Position numbers and translations under genes: made by a program. The notes below the pieces were generated by a model that did no database searches, was not told the origin of the DNA, and saw only the letters and a program-made list of their open reading frames with translations. This document shows positions 1 to 10,547 of a DNA stretch of 64,000 bases, piece by piece (position 1 is the first letter of the stretch; each line of letters begins with the position of its first letter). Origin of the DNA: Anodontia alba (Eukaryota > Mollusca > Bivalvia > Lucinida > Lucinidae). Location: the NCBI GenBank assembly GCA_964016985.1, contig OZ024825.1:40485557-40549556 (forward strand). The letters are read 5' to 3'.

Positions 1-69
1 CATGTTTTGGCACTTTATTTGCACTTAAACACACGTAACCGCGTGTTGGTGAAAAATTAACAAAAGAAC

Positions 70-72
<3 letters not shown>

Positions 73-123
<51 letters not shown>
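73..123. repeat. (GA)n microsatellite
   Basis: About 25 GA units. Confidence 0.95.
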
Positions 124-127
<4 letters not shown>

Positions 128-335
128 TACCAGGTCAGATTTATCAACAATAAGACACAAAAATATCGATAATAAATTGAAATTTGGTCTGCAATTATAC
201 AAAATATACACAATATCCCCGCCCGCCCCTCCTCCACCTGCTAGGAGTCACGCTAGTTGTTAGTAACTGAATATGTCACCGGCGCAATTTTAGAACAGCG
301 AACCTGCTTGGGTGCTTGTTTAGCCTATTCAATTG

Positions 336-580
336 TTAACCCTTAAAGCGCCAATCACAACAATTGTCGTCTGCTTTGTCTTCTGCCGGTTACTTTAAAA
401 GTCATTGTTGCAAACAGTGTGGACCCAGATCAGATGCTCCTTTAGGAGCAGTCTGATCTGGGCCCACACTGTTTGCCTATATGCAAAAAGTAAGTTTGAA
501 AAGTTTGCAAGAAGATGCAGCAGACGACATAAGCAGACGACATTTTCAGATGCAGATTTTCTTTGCGCTTTAAGGGTTAA
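336..580. mobile_element. MITE with TTAACCCTTAAAGCGC ends and central hairpin
   Basis: Inverted ends TTAACCCTTAAAGCG (336) and CGCTTTAAGGGTTAA (566-580). The centre 410-476 is an A1-type hairpin beginning GCAAACAGTGT and closing ACACTGTTTGC around TCCTTTAGGAG. Confidence 0.75.
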
Positions 581-959
581 AGGCCATTTATTATAAAAAG
601 AAATGACCAATCAATAAGTACTCAAATGTCGAACGCACGAGTTAAGCGGACGATACACCTGTATATTTTTTTCATAATTACCTTTTTTGCAGGAATGAGT
701 TTCGTTGCATTGCATTTCAGGAAAGAATTTCCTGAAATACCCTGAATTGAAAATTTATTTTCGATTAATATTCAATATGATATCATATCCTCCCTAGGCG
801 ATTGTTTTTTCCAGGTAAGCAATATCCCCGGTATGAAGCAGCATGTCAGATTACATAAAGTATTGTTCAGTTTAATTAGCAGCACTTAATACGATACTAT
901 AAATTTTAATGCACATCATTAATCTTTCTACTTCGAAGAAACTGTCTATCAACCCTTGC
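581..959. other. No feature recognised
   Basis: AT-rich intergenic or intronic sequence with a short inverted AGGAAAGAATTTCCT. No exon or repeat family that I can place. Confidence 0.5.
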
Positions 960-2130
960 CATGCTACATGATTTAAGATGCCACACCCAGGTTGTGGCTA
1001 CAAATTCACCACTTGTCGCCGGAGATGCGGCGACAGGTTGAGACCGATCGGCGATTAGTCGGCGACCCTTCGACTAGTTGCAATTGATGAAGACAGATCG
1101 GTGACTCATCGCCGAAAGATCGCCGATTGGAACATATGCATAAAAAATGTACTTCTTAGAGCTAAATTATTATTGTGCATGTCGTCAGCATGGCAGCAAC
1201 AGTGTTGTAGCTCGTGAACATTTTTCTTCTGGGCGCATCGTCTGTCTGGCTCCTCTGAAACAGCCCTCTTCATTTCTGGTGGTGGAGGAGTTTCTTTGAG
1301 CTTCTCTGAGTTGGCATAGTGGTGGCATGTGGCATTACAGTAAAATTAAACCTCAATGACTCGAACAGCGATGACTCGTTTTTGAGTCTCTATGAAATTC
1401 TTCCGACAGCTCAAGAAAACAAATATTTAAGGATATTTTAGGAATTTTTCCTATTTTATCATGAAAATGTATGTTGTGTGTACTCATTAGAATCGTATCA
1501 TGGAGGTGATTCTAATGAGTATACTCAACATACCATTATTGTATAGAAAATTAAAAAGACTTCCCTAAAATATCACCATTTGCTTCCTGACCTGGCGCTA
1601 TGATTAACCCTCAGTGGCTCAAACTACCCATGTCTCGAATAAATTTCAATGGTCCCAAAGATGTTTGAGCCTTTGAGATTTTACTGTATATTCCGAGTGT
1701 TTTTAACGAAAAGACTGAGTGATGCACAAACAGACCTTTTATAAACGCTTAACTGTCACCTGTTTGAAAGTGATTTTCAATCTCTCGATCATTGACCAGT
1801 CGACGACTGGTCGCGGATAAAGCGCCATTCGGTGGCCTATCAATTGCAGACTGGTCACAACAAGGTTGCAAAATAACTGATCGGCACCTGACTAAACCAG
1901 TCTCAGCGTGTCTTTTGGGAATGTCGCAGCATGTCTTTTGGGACAGCCCAAAAGATGATCGGCGGCTGATACTGGTTTGCGACCGCTCTGCGACTTTGCT
2001 GCAACTTCTTCGCGACCTTGCTGAGACCTCAGCGACTGATTGGTCGCTGATGTTTTTTTGGTTGCAAACTGGTCATATCGCAGTCACAACATCTGTGTAA
2101 TCTGGATTTAATCAGATCAAAATGTTGCAA
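960..2130. repeat. GCGAC/GGTCGC-rich dispersed repeat, interrupted by D MITE
   Basis: Repeated short words such as GCGAC, GATCGGCG and CTGGTC on both sides of the D MITE. A 102-codon ORF at 1792-2100 arises from this repeat and resembles no protein I know. Confidence 0.4.
1336..1688 (+). mobile_element. D-type MITE (pogo-like ends), copy 1
   Basis: Starts TACAGTAAAATTAAACCTCA and ends TGAGATTTTACTGTA. Central hairpin near 1468-1535 with arms TTCTAATGAGTA. It splits a GCGAC/CGATCGG-rich repeat whose halves lie at about 960-1335 and 1689-2130. Confidence 0.75.
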
Positions 2131-2324
2131 CATTTCAGTGATATCTCGTTAATACACTCTCGTATGTACATTATCCGGATGTATTTGCTTGCTACTTGGA
2201 CGTTACGATGATGTTACACAAACTTCATACATATGTTACATGGCTACTACGAAGGACCTGCAAAAAGTTTTGTCACTAGGTTCGGATTACTTCAGTGCTA
2301 CGTTTTATCAAACATATATTTATT

Positions 2325-2581
2325 ACAAACCTTCAAAGTATTCCTCCTTTACTGAAACACATTTTTGTAACCTTTTTACCCAGTCGCGAAAAGCAGATGA
2401 ATAGTCTTCTTTTGGTAGCTGTTGGAGACACTGATAAATAGCGCTGTCAAGAGAACTTCTAGACGTATACTCGTATTTCCAGAAAGCATTTTCTTAAGCT
2501 AAGCCTTGGAAATAAAAAGAAGTCACAGGGACTCAGGTCAGGTGAATAAGGTGGATGGTTTAAAACTCTCACCTTTTCAGA

Positions 2582-2617
<36 letters not shown>

Positions 2618-3710
2618 CTTAATAACCTCACTTATGAGAGAAGGCGTTGTCATGTAAATGGTCGACTCCAGACCATCCTTTGCTTGGTCGTTTCTTATTG
2701 TAAAACTCTTTCACTTTCTTCAGTACAGAATTCTTGTAGAATCTGCCAGTGACTGTATGACCAGATGGACAAGGCACTTGAACGACTGGCCCACTTGAAT
2801 TAAAGAAAATTGCGTACAACATCTTTTTAGTTATAGTTCTTTTGGCCATACAAGGGCGTTTTTGATCTTTTCGCTTCCATTGCTTATTATCAGCCCTTCT
2901 TTGTGGTTAGAACATGTGCACCCAGGTTTCATCACCTGTTAGCAAGTTAGAAATAACCCGACTATTACAGTCTTTGTATGTTTTCAAATTTAAGGCGTTA
3001 TGCCTTTTGCTCCTCAGTGAGCAAATGAGGTATCCACCTAATTGATTGTGTTGGGGTTTAACGACACGTCAACCCTTGTGGGTCATTTGGTGTCGTCTCC
3101 CAGAGAAAGGGAGAAAAGAGACAGAAGAGATAGCAGAAGAGATGAAAGAGAGGGACAGGGAAGACAGAGGAACAGGAATGAAAGTGAAGAAACAGAAGAA
3201 ATAAAAACATCACCTCCCTACCCTTACCTGCTACAAGGATAGCAGGCCTTGCCCAACTGTAAGCCAATATCAGCTGGACGCCCCGGTGACATAAGATACA
3301 TGACACCTTCGCACCACCCGACCACCCCCAGGTATCTACCTAGCGCAAACCTTTCTCAGGTCCAAAAGCTTTTTCAGAATTGTTTGCACACTGCCTCCTG
3401 ATATGCCAGTACAACTAGCTATATCACTGACAGACAATCGCGCATCCTGTTCGACCACAATCTTTACAGCAGCGATATTAGCCTTGGTAACAGAGGTTTT
3501 AGGCCTTCCAGGACGGGTATCATCTTCAACAGAACATTTCCCAGCTTTAAAAGCTTTAACCCACCCAAAAACTGTGCGCACTGAAATGGTCTGAGAACCA
3601 TATATACCACACAATTCATTAAATATCTGCTTTGAATCTATATTAAGCCTAATGCGGCATTTAATATAGCTAGGAATTTCAGTCTTCTGGTCCATGTTCC
3701 AATGTAACAA
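2325..3710 (-). pseudogene. Mariner transposase pseudogene
   Basis: N-terminal helix-turn-helix part at 3340-3710 (contains RTVFGWVKAFKAGK and EDDTRPGRPKTS). It then resumes after the insert with WIPHLLTEEQK, TGDETWVHMF (first catalytic Asp, about 2910-2950), HDNAFSHK (second Asp) and HPPYSPDLSPCDFFLFP (third Asp). The C-terminus YFEGL is near 2325. The three catalytic acids are still readable, but frameshifts, the poly-T run in the coding strand and the insertion abolish the ORF. It cannot make a transposase. Confidence 0.85.
3041..3330 (+). mobile_element. SINE-like retroposon inserted in mariner
   Basis: 290-base insert starting near TTGTGTTGGGGTTTAACG, including a purine-rich middle. It is flanked by a 12-base target-site duplication with one mismatch: GGTATCCACCTA at 3029-3040 and GGTATCTACCTA at 3331-3342. 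It interrupts the transposase exactly between Arg and WIPHLLT. I saw no tRNA-like box, so the class is unassigned. Confidence 0.7.
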
Positions 3711-3959
3711 GTAAATTGGTCAGTGTATATGACTGCATCTATTTCAGTTTGAAATAACTCGGTCAGTTGGAAAGTAATTTGCACGAAATAAATGGGTATC
3801 GTTAGCTTTTCAACACACCATTCAAGTGCAGTGAAGCATTTTAAAATATACCTGGGATAAAACCAAGGAAGCCTATTAGTGACAGAACTTTTTGCACGAC
3901 CCTCTTATTTTATGTGTCGTTAGTCAGATCAAAATGTTAGAATGTTACAATAACATTTT

Positions 3960-4195
3960 AGCCTCAACGTCAAAAAAGTACCTTCAGACGCGTGCGCCCA
4001 CTGAAGATTCAGGATCGCCTGCGCATTCGCACCGTCTGATTAGATTCCTTTCCAGGCGAATTTGGATAATCAAGGATGCAAATTTTCTTCATACGGGCAA
4101 CGAAGACTTTGATTAGACTGCACGGACGCACAAGCTGATTGAGTCTTCGTTGGGCGCACATGTCAGAAGTTACGTTTTCTGACGTTACGGCTCAT
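3960..4195. repeat. H-type hairpin repeat
   Basis: ACGTCAAAAAAGTACCTTCA..GCGTGCGCCC to GGGCGCACATGTCAGAAGTT with CTGATTAGA/TTAGACTGC inner arms. Confidence 0.6.
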
Positions 4196-4625
4196 TTGGT
4201 TTAAAGATTTATTTCAAATTTACAATGATCATACAAACAGACATGACATATACACACAAGTATTAGAACGGAAGCATAAGCTTATTTAGTTCTTCTCCTA
4301 AAATGCTCAATTTCGCCTATACTAAGTGTGTACACGGTAATATAATGCACACACTTTATCTTTAGCGGGATTTGATATATCCAGGTCTGCGGTGCTAGTT
4401 ACTGGCGAGTGTTTTCCCTTGGATCCCTGCTCCTGTTGGCGCCCGTCATTCTACATCTACATTTACATCGATACGTTGATCAGTCAGCTTTGACCATTAT
4501 TCAAAGGGTTTGACTTCATATGGTAACGCAAGAAGATGAAATAAAAGAGATTACAGATAGGCAGAAGTATTGATGAAAACATAAATGATACTTAACTAAT
4601 AATTACATAAGCAAAAATAAAAATA

Positions 4626-4994
4626 CTATAAAATGTAAGAAGGATGAAAGGTATCTTGGCTGCATTTTACCACTGGAGGCAAGACCAATCCAACTTCCAT
4701 GGCGGTACTAGGGCCTTGAGTCTCCGACAGCACAGCTCCAGCTCCAAAGGCTACTCCACAATCGGAAACGTTGCCTGTGTTTAGAATGTTAAGGTGAACA
4801 ACCTCCAACCCCTTAAAGGATTGCCTCAACCAAAGAAGCTGGAAGACAGTTCCATGTAGTTCGTGGAAAAAAATCTGTATTTGAAAGTGTTTGTCCGGGG
4901 AGAACATCGTCTGAACTTCATATATGAGCCGACTTGGTACGTGAAGACTGTGCTGTGACGGGCGTGAGGTAATCTCCAGCCGGTACATGAACAA
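4626..4994 (-). CDS. Unrecognised 122-codon ORF
   Basis: Uninterrupted ORF on the minus strand in a stretch less AT-rich than its surroundings. Contains VQTMFSPDKHFQIQIFFHE and NTGNVSDCGVAFGAGAVLSE. I recognise no family. About 400 bases beyond its stop, the sequence around 4200-4330 is shared with 40965-41100, so this may be the 3-prime part of a dispersed element rather than a host exon. Confidence 0.25.
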   Translation of the reverse strand: MFMYRLEITSRPSQHSLHVPSRLIYEVQTMFSPDKHFQIQIFFHELHGTVFQLLWLRQSFKGLEVVHLNILNTGNVSDCGVAFGAGAVLSETQGPSTAMEVGLVLPPVVKCSQDTFHPSYIL

Positions 4995-5033
4995 GGTTGT
5001 TCTTGAAGAGCAGAGTTAAAATATAGCGTCAGT

Positions 5034-5380
5034 CTGAAAACACTTCTGCAACAAGGTATATCGGAACCCGAATTTTACGGTGACTTAGTGTACAGATTTA
5101 GAAAAAATGTAGGTAAATCTAACTTTTCGGAGCAATTCAGAAAACTTATTAACCGTTATAAAAGAATTGGCTTTAGCCTGGATATTATGCGGCAGACTGC
5201 ATGCCTAGCTGTCAACCCAATCATTGTTGATGGCTATGCTTCACTCTTTAATTGCACGACGGCGGTTCGGGCCTCAGACTCAATGACGGCCTCTTCGTAA
5301 AACTTTAACCAGTGGGTTGGGGCTTGACGATAAGTCTTTGGCTTGGCCCACCGTGGTTCAACTACTGGTTTTCATTTACT
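5034..5380 (+). pseudogene. Retroelement C-terminal fragment (same family as 38190-39115)
   Basis: Translates to QGISEPEFYGDLVYRFRKNV, then RYKRIGFSLDIMRQTACLAV and LFNCTTAVRASDSMTASS. The same string in more decayed form occurs near 38810-39060, together with the shared trailer TTGGCCCACCG..GTTCAACT. It is the tail of a reverse-transcriptase element; superfamily not assigned. Confidence 0.6.
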
Positions 5381-5591
5381 CTGGCATACAGTAGAATTAA
5401 CCATGAGTACTCGTCTTTGTTTATTATAGTGATTAATTTGATTTTTATGTTTTCGCTTTGATGCATTGACTGAGTTGGGAGCCTTTATGCGAACCGAATT
5501 TTTATGTATTTCTGTATTAAGAGTAGCATCGGGACCCAGGGTGAAGTTAGCTAGCTGTAAAAGTGCTTTAAACCCCCGGTGGTTTGCTCTA

Positions 5592-5715
5592 CTTCCCAGC
5601 TTGCATTCTACATAAATCTATAGCGGGCCGTTATCGGCCCGTCATTTGCACGCCAGCTACCATGACGGGCCGATAACGGCCGGCTTTAGATTTATGTAGA
5701 ATGCTTACTGGGTAA
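5592..5715. mobile_element. J-type palindrome, copy 1
   Basis: Arms GCATTCTACATAAATCTA and its complement, with GGGCCGTTATCGGCCCGTCA and complement inside, loop near GCACGCCAGCTACC. Flanked by CCCAG.T on both sides. Confidence 0.75.
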
Positions 5716-6055
5716 TAGTCTATGGAGGAGCGTAATCTGGCTGTTCTAAGGACGCTGCACTTCTGTGGACGGAATTCCATACCCCATTTTCTTTCCCAAC
5801 TCTCAAGGGTTAGTAGATCTCGTTGTTGGATTTCACAGACATCAGTATCTTTGATTGTTTTGTAAACAATACAGTTGTCGGCGAACAGTCTGTTGCTATC
5901 ATGTCAGGCAAGTCATTAATGAAGATTAGAAATAACAGTGGTCCTAAGACTGTTCCTTGTTGACTGCTACTCTTTCTGAAGATGCATCCCTCTACGACGA
6001 CTTCCTGTGTCCGGTTTGTCAAGAATGTTGATATCCAGCGGTGTGTTCTGTCTCT
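5705..6055 (-). pseudogene. Non-LTR retrotransposon reverse transcriptase fragment
   Basis: The minus strand reads WISTFLTNRTQEVVVEG, then SQQGTVLGPLLFLIFINDLP. After a one-base frameshift it reads RLFADNCIVYKTI and LESWERKWGMEFRPQKCSVL. This is the RT fingers/palm with the catalytic FADD box mutated to FADN. It abuts a half B-type MITE at 6056. Confidence 0.8.
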
Positions 6056-6188
6056 TCATTACGAAAACACGCCTATTCAAATATATTGAAAATTTTACAA
6101 CCAAAAAAGGAAAATCTTCAGATAAAAAATTCTGATAATTTTCATATTTCTTCTCAAAACATAGATTGTGGGCACTCGTTAGATCCGA
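6056..6188 (+). mobile_element. B-type MITE, left half only
   Basis: TCATTACGAAAACACGCC start and body, with sequence stopping at the central hairpin (ACTCGTTAGATCCGACTCAG). The second half is absent. Confidence 0.7.
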
Positions 6189-6648
6189 CTCAGATCAAAG
6201 GGTCAGGAATCCAGGGCAAAACATTCGCTTTCACTATGCATTTCTGAATGCAGCCCTGGTGTATTTCCGCCATTTTTTTACGCTGAAGAGAGATACAGAG
6301 GACTTGTTATGGAGGTGTATTTGATGCTTATCCTGGAAAATTTTACGTTGTCGGTACTCATCGGAAGTGCCTCACTGACTCGGTCGTTTCTGATAAGGAC
6401 CCACAATACATGTTTTACGGAGAAATAAGAAAACATATCCCGTAATTATTACTGAATATTCTTGTTTGGTTTCCTGCATACGAAACCCCATCTGAAAAGG
6501 GGTCTTGTATAAAAGGAAGGAACAGATAGCAAATTCTTTCCTTTTAGAGTAGAACTCTTTTCAAAAGAGTGGTAAAAAAGAATTTTGACGTAGTTTCCTC
6601 CCCAGGAGAAGTGTACCCATTCCCCTTACTTGTTTTGAAATTACAGAA

Positions 6649-6858
6649 TAACCCTTGTCCTGCTGAACCCGGATATACCCTGCTTTGCAAACAGTGTAGA
6701 TCCAGATCAGTTGGCTTCTGAAGAAGCCAACTGATCTGGATCTGCACTGTTTGCCATTAAGTATGTGAAAATATAACAGCAATTCAGATCAAGCAATCTG
6801 ATTGGTTCAAATTTAGAAAAGGGCATGGCATCTTAATTTATTCAGCATGACAAGGGTC
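6649..6858. mobile_element. A2 MITE, copy 1
   Basis: TAACCCTTGTCCTGCTGAAC to TTCAGCATGACAAGGGT with central hairpin GATCAGTTGGCTTC/GAAGCCAACTGATC. Ends 26 bases before CUB 1 exon a. Confidence 0.8.
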
Positions 6859-6883
6859 AATATTTATACTTCTTTTTACTTAG

Positions 6884-7083
6884 GACAAACACAGGAATGT
6901 GGAAGCACGATGATCGAACTGTCGGGTTCGATCTCCGCGCCAGATAGCGACGGTGATGGGTATTACGAGCCAAATTTAGACTGCTGGTGGACACTTGAAG
7001 CAAAAGAAGGCCACGTGGTCCAGATAAATATACAGACATTTGATGTAGGCTATAGCGTTGCGTGTGAGGCAGATTTTCTTCAG
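6884..7083 (+). CDS. CUB domain 1, exon a
   Basis: First half of a CUB domain. The acceptor is tttttacttag before 6884 (phase 1, two bases complete a Gly codon) and the donor is cag/gttagc after 7083 (phase 0). It contains the first CUB cysteine (ECG), the stretch SAPDSDGDGYYEPNLDC followed by WW, and the third cysteine before ADFLQ. In ordinary CUB domains the region before the second cysteine reads SPNYPxxYP; here it is replaced by an acidic DxDxDG stretch. An ATG at 6847 is in frame, but the peptide it would add is not a signal peptide and lies in a MITE tail, so I treat 6884 as a splice acceptor. An upstream exon must exist. Confidence 0.85.
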
Positions 7084-7169
7084 GTTAGCATAAAACGCTC
7101 AGCAAAATTGTTGCAAATGATTCTCTTTTTTTACGTACTTTCAGATATGTGCGCCCAGAATATTGTCTG

Positions 7170-7201
<32 letters not shown>

Positions 7202-7359
7202 AGAAAGAAGATATTGTCAATTTGTTGTGATAATAAATTCATGAATGGGGTTCATCCCATTTTAATTAATAATAATTATTGCAACATATGTGGAGATTAC
7301 TCACAGAAAATACATTGGTGCATGAATGTCATTCGTTTCACATATTTCTCCTTTTACAG

Positions 7360-7531
7360 ATATATGATGGTTCGACTAGTATGGTTGATTTACTTGGAAC
7401 ATTCTGTAACTTGATCCGACCACAACCGCCATTGAAATATATATCTAGATCAGATGTTTTGTATGTGCGATTCCGGACAGACTTTTGGTTCTCCAGTTCC
7501 GGCTTTAACATTTTATATAACATTGTGAAAG
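7360..7531 (+). CDS. CUB domain 1, exon b
   Basis: Second half of CUB 1. The acceptor is ccttttacag and the exon opens in phase 0 as IYDGSTSMVDLLGTFC, the usual CUB continuation (V/IYDG ... G.FCG). It ends GFNILYNIVK then a phase-1 donor g/gtaagg. The fourth cysteine is GTFC, followed by N rather than the usual G. Together with 6884-7083 it gives about 124 residues, a normal CUB length. The long poly-A run at 7170-7200 lies in the small intron between the halves. Confidence 0.85.
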
Positions 7532-7605
7532 GTAAGGAAGTCGAGCTCGTGGGGGTTGGGGATACTTCCTATATGAGCCAGCACATGAGTAAAGGGTATT
7601 CATTA

Positions 7606-8275
7606 AGGCTGGCTAATCAGAAATAAAAAGATAATCGATTATCAATCCTGCCATTGTGATCGATAATCGATTAATAATCAATGCAGATTTGGTTATAATT
7701 TTAATCCTTGTCATGCTGAATAGATTAAGATGCCACGCCCACTTCTAATTTCCAGCCAATCAGATACCTTGATCTGGGTTTTTGATATAAATTCACATAT
7801 TTAATGACAAACAGTGCAGATCCAGATCAGTTGGCTTCTGAAGAAGCCAACTGATCTGCATCTACACTGTTTGCTTAGACAGGGCATGTCGTGTTCAGCA
7901 AGAGAAGGGTTAATTGTTTGTCTGAGCATGACTCTTACCATATGTTATACTTCACTGAATGTGTTTTCGTCAAACAGGCCTGAGCAAACAGTGTAGACCC
8001 AGATGAGACGCCGCAAACGCGGCGTCTCATCAAGGTCTACACTGTTTGCATTCATCCACCTATTTTAGACACAATATTGGGTAGTAAAATGCACGTTTTC
8101 AAATTTTAAATAAAGCATGGCAAGAAGTTGAAGCGTCTGAGAACTGAAGGTAAATACGGTAAAGTAACAGACACAGAAGTCAAATAAGCGATTATTAGCA
8201 AATCTGTTACGATGATCATTTTTGTGGAATTTATCGATCAATTAATCGATTATCTGATTAATTGTCCCAGCCTTT
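7606..8275 (-). mobile_element. 470-base hairpin MITE, reverse copy, split by A2 MITE
   Basis: Reverse of 50222-50690: ends GGCTGGCTAATCAGAA and GATTAATTGTCCCAGCC, AATCGATTATC-rich subtermini and central hairpin 7984-8050 (GCAAACAGTGTAGACCCAGA ... GCGGCGTC). An A2 MITE (7701-7913) is nested in its left arm. Confidence 0.7.
7701..7913. mobile_element. A2 MITE, copy 2 (nested)
   Basis: TTAATCCTTGTCATGCTGAA to GAGAAGGGTTAA with the GATCAGTTGGCTTC hairpin. Confidence 0.78.
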
Positions 8276-8282
8276 GTTTTTA

Positions 8283-8480
8283 TCACATAGCGACTAGCAA
8301 ATGCTTAGGCCAGTCTCTCCAAAGCGCAGTCTCTTCAGAGCCTTTGCTGTTCGCAGATATTTGATAGAAACCACGAGGAAGCTTCAGGCAAAAACAGACT
8401 GTCCGTCGCTCAAATAGGGGACTGCTCATGCGCACAAAAAACAAAAACAAACAAACAAAAAACAACATAATGTCCCTTAT
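8283..8480. repeat. Dispersed repeat with GCGAGCCTGCGCA / CAAACAAAC family, reverse
   Basis: CAGTCTCTTCAGAGCCTTTG, GCTGTTCGCAGATATTTGAT and ACTGCTCATGCGCACAAAAA; similar sequence at 14345-14470, 39970-40115 and 46765-46990. Confidence 0.5.
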
Positions 8481-8779
8481 TTCGTATGCCGACTCATATA
8501 TAGTTTAGTGCGTATGTGCGGTCTAAATGGCCCCTATTTTCAGCGCCTCTAAATATATTGCCACCCTTTTTTGAACAAAAGAAATATGATTGATCCGATT
8601 TTTTCTTGATTAGTATATGAAAGACAACACTTTTCTGGCATTTAGGTATATGCACATATCTTAAGTGACTGTTTGTTATTCAGTGTGTTGCAAATGATTT
8701 TCTAACAATAGGGATGTATATGAATACTCCAAAATTTTTGGACGATCAAGTATATGAATGTACAATTTTCCAGACATCC

Positions 8780-9312
8780 GGTATATTATATGCAAGGGGT
8801 AAGTTTCCAAATGCTGGGCCACACACCGGTGATCGGTTACATTTATCCACAAGTTACTCCCTTACAACTCACCGAGTAGGGCAAAGGGAACCAGTGTGTC
8901 AAAACTGCTGATTGGTGCAAAAAGTGCAGGGGTAGTTATTTTAGGTAATATTGGTAATAATAAAGATGAATTAAAATTTAATTTTCTAACTTAAAGACAA
9001 AAAAAAAATGTTTATATATAATTTTCTGTTTGAGTTTACTGGAGCCAAAAGAAGCAAATGTTAAATTTCAAAATTTAAAATTTTGATCTGTCAGTTAAGG
9101 GGTTGTACATTCAGCCTCTAAAAGTCCTAGAAAGTGCTGGTGACAGTGGTGTTTTATACTTATTTCTTTTGTTGTGCTATGCCTGGTCTTTGACTTAAAA
9201 CAAAATATTGGAAGCCCAGTTATACCCTGAAAAGAACTGTTAACTACAAATAGGGAGGAATTACTAGGGAGCTCTATGGGAAAAATAATAAATTCCCTGT
9301 ACCCAGTAAGAA
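8780..9312 (-). mobile_element. Dispersed repeat with CTGGGTACAGGGAA end, reverse copy
   Basis: Matches 27378-27870 in opposite orientation (GGCTGAATGTA, GGGCTCCAG, TTGCACCAATCAGCAGT and TTTTAATTCATCTTTAT words). The CTGTACCCAG end is at about 9298-9307. Confidence 0.65.
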
Positions 9313-9369
9313 ATATATATATAAAGTCACAGTAACTGAGCCACCTCATGACAAAACCAACAAAATAGC

Positions 9370-9540
9370 ATGTGTGCCCAGCAAAGACAGATCATCCTGG
9401 GCATCCGCCCAGTCTGATCAGAGGCTTTGTAGTGCGCTCAGTGGGTAGGACCCAATCTTTCTTCGTGCGGGCAGCGTAGACTCTGATCAGACTGGGCGGA
9501 TGCCCAGGCTGATCTGAGTCTTCGCTGGGCACACATTCCA
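9370..9540. repeat. H-type hairpin repeat
   Basis: TGTGCCCAGCAAAGACAGAT to CTTCGCTGGGCACACATTCC with GGGCATCCGCCCAGTCTGAT and complement. Confidence 0.65.
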
Positions 9541-9597
9541 TTTTGTTGTTGTTTTTTATGAGGTAGCTCAAGTACTATCACTTTATGTACATAGTCC

Positions 9598-9722
9598 TTA
9601 CTGGGTACAGGGAACTAATTATATTTCCCTTAGAGTTCCATAGTAATTCCATATTATTTTCAGGGTATGCCTGGGCTTCCAAATTTTGTTTTAAGTCAAA
9701 GACCAGGCTTAGCAGATACTAA
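9598..9722 (+). mobile_element. Fragment of the CTGGGTACAGGGAA repeat
   Basis: TTACTGGGTACAGGGAACTA to AAGACCAGGCTTAGCAGA, facing the copy at 8780-9312 as an inverted pair. Confidence 0.65.
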
Positions 9723-9762
9723 GACAGCTAGAAGTGTATGCGGGTAAGATTATACTTTTACA

Positions 9763-9950
9763 ATTAACCTTTACCGCTCTCTTGGCTAATTCAGCCTTAG
9801 GAGACAATTTGCATGAAATGTCAAATCCCATTTTCTGGGAAAAATAAAATTTCATGGAAATTGTCGCCTTTAGAGGCAATTCGCATGACATGTCAAATCC
9901 TCTTTTCTGAGAAAAATGAGAAAAATATTTTAATATGTCGTCTCCAGGGG
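9763..9950. mobile_element. G-type hairpin repeat, copy 1
   Basis: ATTAACCTTTACCGCTCTCT start, GGAGACAATTTGCATGAAAT and related TTTTCTGGGAAAAAT arms. Confidence 0.6.
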
Positions 9951-10348
9951 TATTTGAGTCCTAGTTGGGTGTACATGTCAGAAGGTACGTTTTTACGCGG
10001 TGCGGATGGTATATTCACAGTTTTGTTTATGAAGTCAACCACAGTACTGGAGCAAATATCTTTATAAAGAAACGAAAACGCAACGCCATTAATATAAACA
10101 AAAATGAGACTAGAGAGTATTTCTTTGAAACAAATCAAGTTTTTCGACGCGAACAAAAGTGGGCCGTTCCTTGGGCCATTTGTTTTGTCGTGTCTGTTAT
10201 GGTTTCATACCATACCCCGCTCCCCTCTCCCCCTGTACTGAAGTATAAACTGAACAACAGCCACAATCTGGGCATTTCGCTGTCTGGACACACACCGAAG
10301 ACACATCAATCGACGCGCTAGTAATGAGTTCACGTAAATTCTCTTTAG

Positions 10349-10545
10349 ATCCTTGCAGTGGAGCTCTCAATAACACAACAGGACAGTTTGGATCCGTGGA
10401 CAGAGATGGGAATAGCTATTATGAACATGATGAGCATTGCCTTTGGAATATAACAGTAGTCAACGGAACTGTCATACAACTGAAATTCCTGAGCATGGAC
10501 ATACTGAGCACAGATGGTAGCTTGTGCGGACAAGATTATATTAAG
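10349..10545 (+). CDS. CUB domain 2, exon a
   Basis: Acceptor ctctttag, phase 1 (completes Asp). It encodes DPCSGALNNTTG, then SVDRDGNSYYEHDEHCLW, then the core strands IQLKFLSMDI and the third cysteine before GQDYIK. Donor aag/gtatag is phase 0. Several NxT/S sequons (NNTT, WNIT, NGT) suggest a glycosylated extracellular protein. The acidic stretch is a weaker version of the DxDxDG pattern seen in CUBs 1, 4 and 5. A LINE 3-prime tail starts within a few bases of the donor. Confidence 0.85.
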
Positions 10546-10547
10546 GT

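Larger units (their letters stand above)
2252..3903 (-). mobile_element. Mariner (Tc1/mariner) transposon, decayed, with terminal inverted repeats
   Basis: Imperfect inverted ends at 2252-2282 (GGACCTGCAAAAAGTTTTGTCA) and 3870-3903, about 1.35 kb apart once the insert is removed, the usual mariner size. The minus strand encodes the transposase relic. A 290-base retroposon (3041-3330) and a 29-base A run (2586-2614) interrupt it. Confidence 0.85.

Noticed and set aside
1792..2100. 102-codon ORF
   Set aside because: Built from short GCGAC/GGTCGC repeats that continue beyond both ends; no domain.
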